Source: Pseudomonadota bacterium
GTDB lineage: Bacteria; Pseudomonadota; Gammaproteobacteria; Burkholderiales; Burkholderiaceae_B
Direction: 5' to 3'
Assembly (NCBI GenBank): GCA_023432075.1
Contig: JAEYVD010000041.1
Coordinates: forward strand, 1-53,199
DNA length: 53,199 bases
This document shows, piece after piece, positions 9,043 to 17,700 of this stretch. Below the pieces are notes generated by a model. The model made no database searches, was not told the origin of the DNA, and was given only the letters and a program-made list of their open reading frames with translations. The translations under genes and the position numbers were made by a program. How positions within the stretch are numbered: the stretch's first letter is position 1; each line of letters opens with the position of its first letter.

Positions 9043-10343
9043 ACGCACCTATTCGACCCAAAGAGCGTGATGCTGTTGTCCAGTCCCTACGTGCAGGCGT
9101 GGTGCCACGGGCTGGTCAGCACCTCATCCAGGTAGGCCGCATCCGAGAAATTGAAACACTGGTGAGCGATATGGTTCGCGTTGCCGATGGTGGCTCTGCG
9201 TTCCGTCTAGTCATTGGGGAGTACGGTGCCGGCAAGACGTTCTTTCTGAACTTGGTTCGCTCCATTGCTATGGAGAAGAAGCTGGTGGTGGCTAGCGCCG
9301 ACCTGAACCCAGACCGCCGACTCCATGCAAGTGGCGGGCAGGCACGATCTCTCTATGCTGAATTGATGCGCAATATGGCCACCCGAACCAAGCCCGATGG
9401 AGGAGCGTTGAGTGGCATCGTTGAAAAGTTCATAGCCACGGCTAAGTCCGAGGCGAAGGACGCAGGGAAGGCGACCGAAGATGTCATCCGCCAGAAGCTC
9501 GAGCACCTTACGGAGTTGGTCAATGGCTATGACTTTGCTGACGTCATTGCCGCCTACTACCGTGGTTTCGAAGAAGGTAATGAGCAGTTGAAGTCCGATG
9601 CGGTGCGCTGGCTGCGCGGTGAGTTTACGACCAAGAGCGATGCAAAAGCAGCACTTGGTGTACGCACCTATGTGGATGACGCCGCAGTCTATGACCAACT
9701 CAAATTGGTGGCCAGGTTCGTACGGCTCGCGGGTTTCAGCGGCCTGCTGGTTAGCCTCGATGAACTGGTCAACCTTTATAAACTTGCCAATGTGCAGGCA
9801 CGCAACTCCAATTACGAACAAATTCTGCGCATCTTGAATGACTCGCTTCAAGGTACCGCAGTCGGCCTGGGATTCATTCTCGGGGGGACGCCAGAGTTCC
9901 TTCTAGACACTCGGCGAGGACTCTACAGTTACCCGGCGCTTCAAAGTCGATTGGCTCAGAACACCTTTGCAAGCAGTGATCTCGTTGACTTTAGCGGTCC
10001 CACAGTGCGTCTTTCAAGCCTTACTCCTGAAGACTTCTACGTGCTTCTGCAGAAGCTGCGCCACATCTACGCTGGTGGGGATCCGACCATGTACCTTTTG
10101 TCGGACCAAGGCATTGCTAGCTTCATGGAACATTGCTCTAAGCGCATCGGTGAAACCTATTTTCGAACACCTCGTACCACCATCACCTCCTTCATCAACC
10201 TTCTTGCTGTCCTGGAGCAAAATCCGGGTACCGAATGGCAAACACTGCTCGGAGGCCTAGAGGTAGCGGTAGACACAGGTGCGACAGGAGATATGGTTGT
10301 GGGGGTAGACGAAGGTGACGATTTTGCATCCTTCAAGCTCTAG
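9039..10343 (+). CDS. sngB: BrxD-like (DUF2791-type) ATP-binding protein, Shango SngB-like
   Basis: The protein has 434 residues. A P-loop, GEYGAGKT (60-67), and a Walker B region, GLLVSLDELVNL (about 235-245), identify a P-loop ATPase. The N-terminal pattern (RAGVVPRAGQHLIQVGRIRE, then the P-loop, then a DLNPDRRLH segment) matches the BREX ATP-binding (BrxD/DUF2791) family as I know it. BrxD partners a Lhr-type helicase (BrxHI) in type 2 BREX; here the same pairing is joined by a TerB protein instead of the Pgl genes. It starts inside the stop of the TerB gene and ends 14 bases before the helicase ATG, implying translational coupling. Predicted role: ATP-dependent regulator or loader for the helicase, in the cytoplasm. 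Confidence 0.8.
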   Translation: MNAPIRPKERDAVVQSLRAGVVPRAGQHLIQVGRIREIETLVSDMVRVADGGSAFRLVIGEYGAGKTFFLNLVRSIAMEKKLVVASADLNPDRRLHASGGQARSLYAELMRNMATRTKPDGGALSGIVEKFIATAKSEAKDAGKATEDVIRQKLEHLTELVNGYDFADVIAAYYRGFEEGNEQLKSDAVRWLRGEFTTKSDAKAALGVRTYVDDAAVYDQLKLVARFVRLAGFSGLLVSLDELVNLYKLANVQARNSNYEQILRILNDSLQGTAVGLGFILGGTPEFLLDTRRGLYSYPALQSRLAQNTFASSDLVDFSGPTVRLSSLTPEDFYVLLQKLRHIYAGGDPTMYLLSDQGIASFMEHCSKRIGETYFRTPRTTITSFINLLAVLEQNPGTEWQTLLGGLEVAVDTGATGDMVVGVDEGDDFASFKL

Positions 10344-10357
10344 AAGTGGAGCGCTGC

Positions 10358-12553
10358 ATGTCCGGGACGAGTTCGTCTTTTTATCTTCTTAATGAGCGCA
10401 TTCAGCGTTTTATATGGGCGGAGGGCTGGGAGTCATTGCGGGATGCCCAGGAGCGGTCGATTCCGCTGCTCATCAAGGCAGACCGCGATGTCATCGTCGC
10501 GGCTGCCACCGCGGCAGGAAAGACCGAGGCTGCATTCTTTCCTGCGCTCACGCACCTATTGGAGTGCGAGGAGCCGCGCCTCATTGTTTACATCAGCCCG
10601 CTGAAAGCACTCATCAATGATCAGTTTGGCCGACTTGAAAAGCTCTGCGAACAATTGGACATCCCTGTTTGGCCTTGGCACGGCGATGTCGGCGCAACCT
10701 CCAAAGCCAAGTTCTTGAAGCAGCGGCATGGGGTCTTGCTCATCACCCCGGAATCTCTTGAAGCGCTGCTGTGCAATCGAGGCACATCCATTGGATCTGT
10801 ATTTCAAAGGACCGCTTACTTCGTGATTGATGAGCTTCATGCCTTTATTGGTTCTGAACGAGGCAAGCAACTCCAATCATTGTTGCATCGCATCGAAAAC
10901 GTGCTACGTCGGAAAGTCCCCCGTGTAGGGCTTTCCGCGACGCTAGGCGACATGCATTTTGCATCAGATTTTCTTCGGCCGGGCCACGGCGCTGGCGTCA
11001 GCGTGATTGTTTCCGCCTCTGCAGAAAACGAGCTTCTCATTCTTCTGAAGGGGTATGAAGAGCCTTTGCTTGTCAGACCAAGTGGTGAGGAAGACGTCCC
11101 TGAGCCTGTTACGCCTGGTCGCATTGCCGTCCACATGTATAAGGCTCTTCGGGGCTCCAACAACCTGGTGTTCCCAAATTCGCGAAGCGAGGTCGAGCGA
11201 TACACGAATCTTCTAAACAGCCTGTGTGAGCAACATAAGGTTCCTCAGGAGTTTTGGCCGCATCATGGCAACCTTTCAAAGGAAATCCGTGCGGAGACCG
11301 AGGCCGCCCTCAAACAGAAGGAGGTGCCTGCCACGGCCGTCTGCACGAACACCTTAGAGTTGGGTATAGACATTGGAGCAGTCAAGAGCGTTGTCCAAAT
11401 TGGTCCGCCTCCCTCAGTCGCTAGCCTGCGCCAGCGACTTGGGCGCTCAGGTAGGCGCAAGGGAGAGCCGGCTATCCTGCGCGGCTACTGCATTGAAGAT
11501 GCGATCGACATTCGCTCAGGCTTCGGTCCGAAACTGAGGTTGGGGCTCCTGCAGACCATCGCTATGGTCTCGCTCCTGCTGGAAAACTGGTTCGAGCCGC
11601 CGGTAACGCACGGAGCCCACCTTTCTACGTTGGTGCAACAGGTGCTATCTGCCATCGCCCAGAATGGCGGCGCCACGATTGGTCAGTTATATGCACTGCT
11701 ATGTGCTCCCGGAACGCCGTTCGAAGAGACGACCAAGGAGGACTTCATGTCTTTGGTTCGTCATTTGGGAACGAAGGGACTTCTGGTCCAGGACTCGTCT
11801 GGTCTGTTACTGCATGGCCCGCTGGGTGAAAAATTCGTAAATCACTACACCTTCTATGCGGCCTTTGCCTCCGATGAAGAGTTTCGCTTGGTCGCCGGTC
11901 ACCAGACTCTTGGCACACTGCCGGTGTCCCAGATGCTCTCTATAGGGCAGCGGATTCTGTTTGCAGGCAAGACCTGGATTGTTGAGATCGTTGATGAATC
12001 GCAGAAGGTCATTTTTGTGAAACGTGCCGGTCGCGGCGCACCACCCTTGTTCTCTGGTGGGTCGGGGCGAGTTCACACGAAGGTTAGGCAGCGAATGCGG
12101 GCGCTGCTGGAGTCGACTGAAAAAATTGCATTCATCGACGAGGTTGCGCAGCGTTTTCTGGGGGAAGCACGCTTCAACTTCCATGCTCTGAACTTGAAAT
12201 CAGAGTGTTTAATTGACCAAGGGCATGAACTCCTGCTGGTCACATGGCTCGGTGATGCTGCCAACGAGGCGTTGGCCTGCTTCATGATCCAACAAGGTTT
12301 CACCGCTACACCTTCTGGGCCCGGCATCGAGGTGGTGAAGGGCAACCACAGCATCGACAACATCCTGGATGCGCTTCATGATGTTGCATTGGTCAAACAA
12401 CTTTCGGTGGATGAACTACTGGAGCGTGCCCAAAATCTAGAACGGGAGAAGTGGGATTGGGCACTACCGCCTAACTTGCTCAAGAAGGCTTATGCGAGTC
12501 TTAATCTGGATATTGAGGCGGCAAAGAACTGGGTGGCTTCAAATTACGGCTAG
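10358..12553 (+). CDS. sngC: Lhr-like DEAD/DEAH helicase, Shango SngC-like
   Basis: The 731-residue superfamily 2 helicase shows motif I (AATAAGKTEA), motif II (DELH in VIDELHAFIGSERG), motif III (LSATLGD), motif V (TNTLELGIDIGAVKSV) and motif VI (QRLGRSGRRKG). The late part resembles the winged-helix extension of Lhr/BrxHI helicases. All motifs look intact. I chose the ATG at 10358, which has GGAG six bases upstream, over an in-frame GTG twelve bases earlier. It is the last gene of the operon. Predicted role: nucleic-acid translocase acting on invading DNA, driven by signals from the TerB and ATPase partners. The mechanism is inferred from genomic context, not visible in the sequence. Confidence 0.85.
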   Translation: MSGTSSSFYLLNERIQRFIWAEGWESLRDAQERSIPLLIKADRDVIVAAATAAGKTEAAFFPALTHLLECEEPRLIVYISPLKALINDQFGRLEKLCEQLDIPVWPWHGDVGATSKAKFLKQRHGVLLITPESLEALLCNRGTSIGSVFQRTAYFVIDELHAFIGSERGKQLQSLLHRIENVLRRKVPRVGLSATLGDMHFASDFLRPGHGAGVSVIVSASAENELLILLKGYEEPLLVRPSGEEDVPEPVTPGRIAVHMYKALRGSNNLVFPNSRSEVERYTNLLNSLCEQHKVPQEFWPHHGNLSKEIRAETEAALKQKEVPATAVCTNTLELGIDIGAVKSVVQIGPPPSVASLRQRLGRSGRRKGEPAILRGYCIEDAIDIRSGFGPKLRLGLLQTIAMVSLLLENWFEPPVTHGAHLSTLVQQVLSAIAQNGGATIGQLYALLCAPGTPFEETTKEDFMSLVRHLGTKGLLVQDSSGLLLHGPLGEKFVNHYTFYAAFASDEEFRLVAGHQTLGTLPVSQMLSIGQRILFAGKTWIVEIVDESQKVIFVKRAGRGAPPLFSGGSGRVHTKVRQRMRALLESTEKIAFIDEVAQRFLGEARFNFHALNLKSECLIDQGHELLLVTWLGDAANEALACFMIQQGFTATPSGPGIEVVKGNHSIDNILDALHDVALVKQLSVDELLERAQNLEREKWDWALPPNLLKKAYASLNLDIEAAKNWVASNYG

Positions 12554-12901
12554 GAAACATCGGGGCATGTCGACTCCCGGGATCGAGATACCAAACCGCG
12601 ACCATGTTGTGGTTCTTTTCCTGGTCACATTTGGCTGCCTCACTGATGATGATTGGAGCATGCGTGGCGATTACCGCATGAAAGCGCTTCCGGCATTCAA
12701 GCAACTTCATCAGCGACTCATGAAACTTCATTTGCCAGTGCAGGTGAAGGCTTACCGCAGGTTCGTCGATCAAAAAAAAGCCGCTCGGTCTTCCATGACG
12801 CTGAGAACCTTGGCAAATACCAGCACTCGGTTCTGCTCACCGGTGCTGAGGCTTGCGAAGGCCATGACCTTTCCATTTCGCAGCGTGACCTGCCCCCAGA
12901 C
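12501..12901 (-). pseudogene. AAA (ABC/SMC-like) ATPase, C-terminal remnant
   Basis: The minus strand reads VWGQVTLRNGKVMAFASLST followed by GEQNRVLVFAKVL, an ABC-type signature. It continues as EDRAAFF, then LIDEPAVSLHLHWQ, a Walker B/D-loop block, and VIATHAPIIISEA, a switch-histidine region. This is the C-terminal half of a cytosolic AAA ATPase of the kind found in many defence loci. A run of eight T on this strand (12773-12780) is one base short, breaking the frame just before LIDEP. The 5' half is absent because the IS3 element begins at 12902. The 3' end converges with and may slightly overlap the helicase gene, so the exact stop is uncertain. It is probably a lost second defence system. 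Confidence 0.7.
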
Positions 12902-12926
12902 TTAGTACGGCACCGACATAGAGTCC
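12902..12926. repeat. Left terminal inverted repeat of the IS407-group element
   Basis: The repeat starts TTAGTACGGCACC and ends TAGAGTCC. About 19-20 of its 25 positions match the inverted right end. Its first three bases (read on the minus strand) are the TAA stop of orfB. Confidence 0.75.
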
Positions 12927-13726
12927 AGGGTTAAAAACCGTTGTTGCCGATGCGCCTGAGCAAACTGCTCCGGCGTTAAGTATCCCAGCGCGCTATGCGG
13001 GCGTTCGGTGTTGTACTCGACGCGCCAGTCTTCGATCAAGGATTTGGCTTGGCGCAGCGACATGAACCAATGCTCATTCAGGCATTCATCGCGGAATTTT
13101 CCGTTGAAGCTCTCGATGTATGCATTCTCCACGGGCTTGCCTGGTCTGATGAACGACAGCTTCACGCCGACCTGATAGGCCCAAGCATCCAAGGCCCTGC
13201 CAGCAAACTCTGGGCCGTTGTCCACGGTGATGGATTTGGGCTGCCCACGCAGTTCCGCGAGCTGTTGCAGCACCTGCGCTACCCGTAATCCCGGCAGTGA
13301 GGTATCGACCTCGATGGCAAGACACTCGCGCGTGTAGTCATCGACGATGTTCAAGCACCGGAACCTGCGGCCATAGGCCAGACCGTCGGACACGAAGTCC
13401 ATCGACCAGCTCTGATTCGGCGCCGTCGCAACGGGACGAACTACCCGTTCTGCGGGAGCGATGCGCTTGCGGCGACGCTTACGAACGCTCAAGCCGGCTT
13501 GGCTGTAAAGCCGCCAGACCCGCTTGTGATTCGTCTGCCGGCCTTCACGGCGAAGCAGAATATGGATGCGCCGATAGCCGTAGCGTCGCTTGAGCGCTGC
13601 CATCTCCTTCATGCGCTCGGTCAATGCCATGTCGCCCGTACGCTTAGTTTCATAAGCGAACAGCGACCGGGAAATGCCTACCAGCCCGCAGGCCCGGGTG
13701 ATACCCATGCCGCGCTCGGTCATCAA
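12902..13726 (-). CDS. IS3-family transposase OrfB (DDE integrase core)
   Basis: The visible product has 274 residues with an rve-type integrase core: first Asp in WSMDFVSDGL, second Asp in ITVDNGPEF, and Glu in AYIESFNGKFRDECLN. An N-terminal HTH_21-like region (RYGYRRIHILLRREG) precedes it. The open frame extends further upstream as SPQAKREAVKTL and overlaps the end of orfA by one frame (-1). By family knowledge OrfB is therefore made as an OrfAB fusion by programmed -1 frameshifting near the CTTTTGAGC stretch around 13775. All catalytic residues are present, so the element may still be mobile. Confidence 0.85.
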   Translation of the reverse strand: MMTERGMGITRACGLVGISRSLFAYETKRTGDMALTERMKEMAALKRRYGYRRIHILLRREGRQTNHKRVWRLYSQAGLSVRKRRRKRIAPAERVVRPVATAPNQSWSMDFVSDGLAYGRRFRCLNIVDDYTRECLAIEVDTSLPGLRVAQVLQQLAELRGQPKSITVDNGPEFAGRALDAWAYQVGVKLSFIRPGKPVENAYIESFNGKFRDECLNEHWFMSLRQAKSLIEDWRVEYNTERPHSALGYLTPEQFAQAHRQQRFLTLDSMSVPY

Positions 13727-13761
13727 CGTTTTGACCGCTTCGCGTTTGGCCTGCGGGCTTG

Positions 13762-14022
13762 CTACTTTCGGCTCAAAAGGTCCTGAAGCGCAGCCTTGTC
13801 CAGCATCGATTCAGCCAACAGCCTCTTGAGCTTGTTGTTCTCTTGCTCTAGCTCCTTCAGTCGCTGGGCGTCCGAGACGGTCATACCGCCGAACTTCGCC
13901 TTCCAGTTGTAGTAAGTGGCCTCCGAGATCCCGTGCTTGCGGCACAGTTCGGCCACCTTGGCCCCTGCCTCGGCCTCCTTCAGCACCCCGATGATCTGTT
14001 CTTCTGTAAATCGTTTCTTCAT
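13762..14022 (-). CDS. IS3-family transposase OrfA (helix-turn-helix protein)
   Basis: The 86-residue protein begins MKKRFTEEQIIGVLKEAEAG, with a helix-turn-helix ending HGISEATYYNWKAKFGG. A leucine-zipper-like coiled coil follows (LKELEQENNKLKRLLAE). This is the typical IS407-group OrfA that binds the element ends and provides the N-terminal part of the OrfAB transposase. Its reading frame overlaps that of orfB in the -1 phase. Confidence 0.85.
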   Translation of the reverse strand: MKKRFTEEQIIGVLKEAEAGAKVAELCRKHGISEATYYNWKAKFGGMTVSDAQRLKELEQENNKLKRLLAESMLDKAALQDLLSRK

Positions 14023-14040
14023 TGCCGTTCCTTTGTGAAC

Positions 14041-14065
14041 GGACTCTACATCGATTTCGTACTAA
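14041..14065. repeat. Right terminal inverted repeat of the IS407-group element
   Basis: The sequence reads GGACTCTA to CGTACTAA, the inverted counterpart of the left end. It lies upstream of orfA, about 20 bases before its start codon. Confidence 0.75.
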
Positions 14066-14079
14066 CCACGGGGAGCAGG

Positions 14080-14424
14080 TCAACTCAACTGCACGGTTGC
14101 CTCGTCGGAGAATGGGAAGGGAGAGAATTTTCTCGTCATGGCAGTGGCCCATTTTCGCAATTCTGCATTCTCAGAAGAGGCAGGCTCTTTGAGTAAACCT
14201 ATCGCTAACTGAACATAGTCTTTCTGTGCAGCTGTTTCTGTTATGGACTTCTGCGTCCACCAGCCAATCAAGCCGACTACAATCGGCATTGCCAGCAGTG
14301 CGGTAATTTGCGCGATCTTATAAACTCGATCTAGCTTAGTTTCTGAGCTCAAATTTCCCCTCACGGAAGGCTGTGCGGTGATTGTCCGCTTGATTGTGTG
14401 CTGATTGGGCTGGCCATGAAGCAC
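14080..14424 (-). CDS. Small single-pass membrane protein, unknown function
   Basis: The protein has 114 residues from a GTG start. A basic N-terminus leads to one transmembrane helix (about 51-69, IAQITALLAMPIVVGLIGWW), then a conserved-looking cytoplasmic or periplasmic tail, KDYVQLAIGLLKEP...ELRKWATAM...FSPFPFS. I have an impression of similar small proteins near defence and island genes but cannot name a family. The stop lies 14 bases inside from the IS end, so the gene may be complete or may have lost its last few codons. It is divergent from the large STAND NTPase gene and shares a promoter region of about 290 bases with it, so it could be an accessory of that system. Confidence 0.55.
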   Translation of the reverse strand: MLHGQPNQHTIKRTITAQPSVRGNLSSETKLDRVYKIAQITALLAMPIVVGLIGWWTQKSITETAAQKDYVQLAIGLLKEPASSENAELRKWATAMTRKFSPFPFSDEATVQLS

Positions 14425-14717
14425 TAGGCAATCCCTGCTTGCTCCAGCGGGATGCTTGCACCACGAACTTACTATCCCCGCGTTTTGAGGCGGGTTTGCT
14501 TTAAATTGATCATTTCAGCTAGGTTGGCCGAAGATGGACATCTATGGCCTGCGTTTTGACCGGATTCACACGACAACCAAACTTGTTGCCGCATTGATAA
14601 AAACCCTTGTTTGCAGCAATGATAGTGGACATACGAGCGATAGCTTTTTAGGAAAACGTAGAAGGTTCAAGTTTGCAGTCTATGCCTGACTTAGCTGCCT
14701 TGATCACAAGGACTCCT

Positions 14718-17700
14718 ATGAACGATCAAGCTGAGGGCGCCGTTCGCTCGCTCGCTCCCGCCTATTTTCCGCGGGGGCTCGTAATCAGCGAGGCAGACTT
14801 GCTCGACAGCGTCGACGAAGCCGGACTGCTCGCTCTGGTCGGCAACAAGATCGTGCTAGGTGAGCCTGGTATGGGCAAGAGCGAACTCATGCGCGAACTT
14901 GGACGGCGGCTTGGGGTTGATTTAGTTACCGCAATTCGCTTCATCAATTCCAAGAACCCAGGCAAGTTGGTGTCTGCGGGCAAGCCTTTGCTAATAGACG
15001 GTCTTGATGAGGCTATGTCGAGACGCGAGGGCGACGCAGTCGATGCGATCTTGGCCCAGCTCGAAGAGGCGGACTTACCGCCTTTCATCCTTTCGTGTCG
15101 ATCGCGAGAATGGCAAGCGCGTAGCGTGACGAATTTGCGTCGGCTCTACGGTGCTGAGCCTCGAGTCTTGACGCTCGAACCTTTCGATCGTAGTGAAGCG
15201 CGGGCGGTTCTATTTGCACAGAACCCGAGCTTGGATGTTGATCATGTGCTCGATCACCTCGAGGCCTACAGCCTCCAAGATCTTTACCGTAATCCGCTGA
15301 CGCTTGGCTTGATCCGACGTGTCGCGGAGACTGACACGCAATTGCCGGCGACGCGCGCGACATTGTTCGAGCGCGTCTGCTCCCTTATCTGGCCAGAACA
15401 TGATGGAGATCGGCAGGATGAGGGGCTGGCGCAGCTGACGCAAGACGAAGCGCTTGACGCCGCCGGTGCGATCGCCGCCGCACTGCTATTTGGTGGTGCC
15501 GAAGCCGCCAGCGCGGCAGGCGCTGCGCAGGTGCTGCAGGGCGATGTGCGACTCGCCGATCTCGAGGCCCTGCCGAAGGGCGAGGCCTCACGCGCGATTT
15601 TTTCGTCGAAGCTGTTCCTTAGTGTCGGGCCGTTGCGCGCGAAGCCGATTCATAGAGTCATCGCCGAGTATCTCGGTGCACGCTGGCTTGCACGTCAAGC
15701 GGCGACGCCGCGCGCGCAGCGGCGCTTGCTCGCCCAATTGCATGGCAGTGGCGGCGTTCCGGCAAGTCTACGTGGGCTCCATGCCTGGCTCGCCTATCAC
15801 AGCCCGGCGATGGCTGAGCGCATCATCACCGCAGACCCGTATGGCGTGCTGCGTTACGGCGAGGACACCTTGTTAACGCCGCATCTTGCGGACTGTTTAT
15901 TCGAGGCACTGAGCGGACTCGCTGAGGACGATCCTTATTTCCGGGCAGCAGACTGGGACCGCAAGACTGCTGCTGGACTGATGATTACTCCGCTCAAGCA
16001 CAAGATTCAGAAAATCATCTCCTCGGCAGCCAGCAGCGCGCACTTGCGCGCGCTGCTGATAGAAGGACTCAAGGCAACAGCGCTCGCAATTGAGCTTGCA
16101 GATACTTTGGAGGCGATTGTTCTCTCCCGTGAACGCTTTTATCGCGAGCGCGAAGATGCCGCAGAGGCCTTGCTGCCACACCGCGACCGGGCATGGTGGC
16201 GCACGACGATTGCATCGCTGATCGACCAGGGCGGAGAGGATGCGCCGAGACTTGCGCTTCGACTGATTCAGCTGATAGATGCCGACGTATCAGATGAGCT
16301 TCTGGTCGCAACGCTTTTCGCCGAAATGGGGGTGAGCCGTTCTCCGCTACGCCGCTCGAAGCCGCAGCGCGTCCACACCATTCGCAGCTATGAGGAACTA
16401 TTTGCCGTGATTTCGTCGGTGCGGCTCGTCGGAATACTCGACTTGATAGTCGATTATTCCCAGCTGTTGCACGATGACGATTGGCGAAGCGCCGGCGAGG
16501 TGGCCGATATCGTCACCAATCTCATTGTTCGCGGTATTGATGAGGGTGCTATCGGTGTCGTCGAGGCGCCTTCGTTGTGGCGCTGGCTAGAAGCACTCGA
16601 GCACGAGCATTACTATGATCGCCACGTTCGGCAGAGGCTCGCGGCGCAACTGTGGTCGCAGGACGCCTTGCGTCGTGCAATTCAGGCGCATGTGCTGGCT
16701 CACGATCGCCGTCGGGATAGTCTATGGGCCACCGCCATCTTTTTGCAGCGTCGCCTTCTACGGCAGGATTGGCGGCAAGACGACATCATTATCTTGTTCG
16801 ACCGGCTAGCCCAAGGTAACAACAAAGATCCCGCGGCGCGCCAAGACTGGCAAGATTTGGTACAGGTCGCGTGGCGACATGATGGACTCGAACCGGTCGT
16901 GCGCGAAGCTGCAGAGCGATTCCGTCGAGGCGACAAAGCGCTCGGTGATTTTCTGAGTAAGCTTGAGAACCCCAAAAAGCCAGGGTGGGAGGTCCGTCAG
17001 GAGAAGGAGCGGGCAAAGCGGGAGCGCAAACGCAAGGTGGCGATTGAGGAGGCGCGTCGCTCATTTGGCATGGCACGCGATGATCTGCGCGCTGGCGAGC
17101 TGGGCGCGATTCTGCGGCCGGCTCAGGCCTATTTGGGTCTGTTCCGCGACCTTCCCAGCGGATTGTCCCCATTCGAGCGGCTGTCGAGCTGGATCGGGCC
17201 GGACCTATGCAGCGATGCGCTGATCGGATTTGAGGCTGTATTGCACCGCTCGGACCTACCCGCGCCGGTTGAGTTTTCCAACGGTTTTGCTAGCCGTTCG
17301 ATTTACAATTTCGGCTACCCTATCATGGCTGGGCTTTACGAGCGCATGCGACTTGGCAAGAGCTTTGCCGAACTATCCACACCGCTTAAGCAATCGGCGT
17401 TATTGCTCAGTTATGAAGGTCATGGTTGGGGCCTCGACGAGGAAAAGGACGCGCTGCGGGCGGCGCTGGAAGTCGAAGTCATTTCCTGCCTGAACACTCG
17501 ACAGGCGTTCGCAAGGCTTTGGATCGAGCCTGCGCTCGATATAGGAAAAGAGCATGTTGCAGGGCTCAGAAAACTCGCCCACGATCCAGAATGGCAGGCG
17601 ACAGGGGCGGCGCTTGGTGCCGAATGGCTAACGAGGTTTCCCAACGTACCGGCTTCGGTTGAAGCAGAATTAGTCGACTGCCTAACCTATGGCGGTGCGC

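Larger units (their letters stand above)
12902..14065 (-). mobile_element. IS3-family insertion sequence, IS407 group
   Basis: The 1,164-bp element is bounded by 25-bp imperfect inverted repeats, both beginning TTAGTACG and ending TAGAGTCC, and carries orfA and orfB in the usual IS3 arrangement. The orfB stop codon lies inside the left repeat. The flanking bases are AGAC on the left and CCAC on the right, so the expected 4-bp target duplication is missing. That, and the truncated ATPase on the left, suggest an adjacent deletion or recombination after insertion. Confidence 0.85.

Noticed and set aside
12898..14069. 4-bp target duplication around the IS407-group element
   Set aside because: The flanking tetranucleotides are AGAC and CCAC and do not match.
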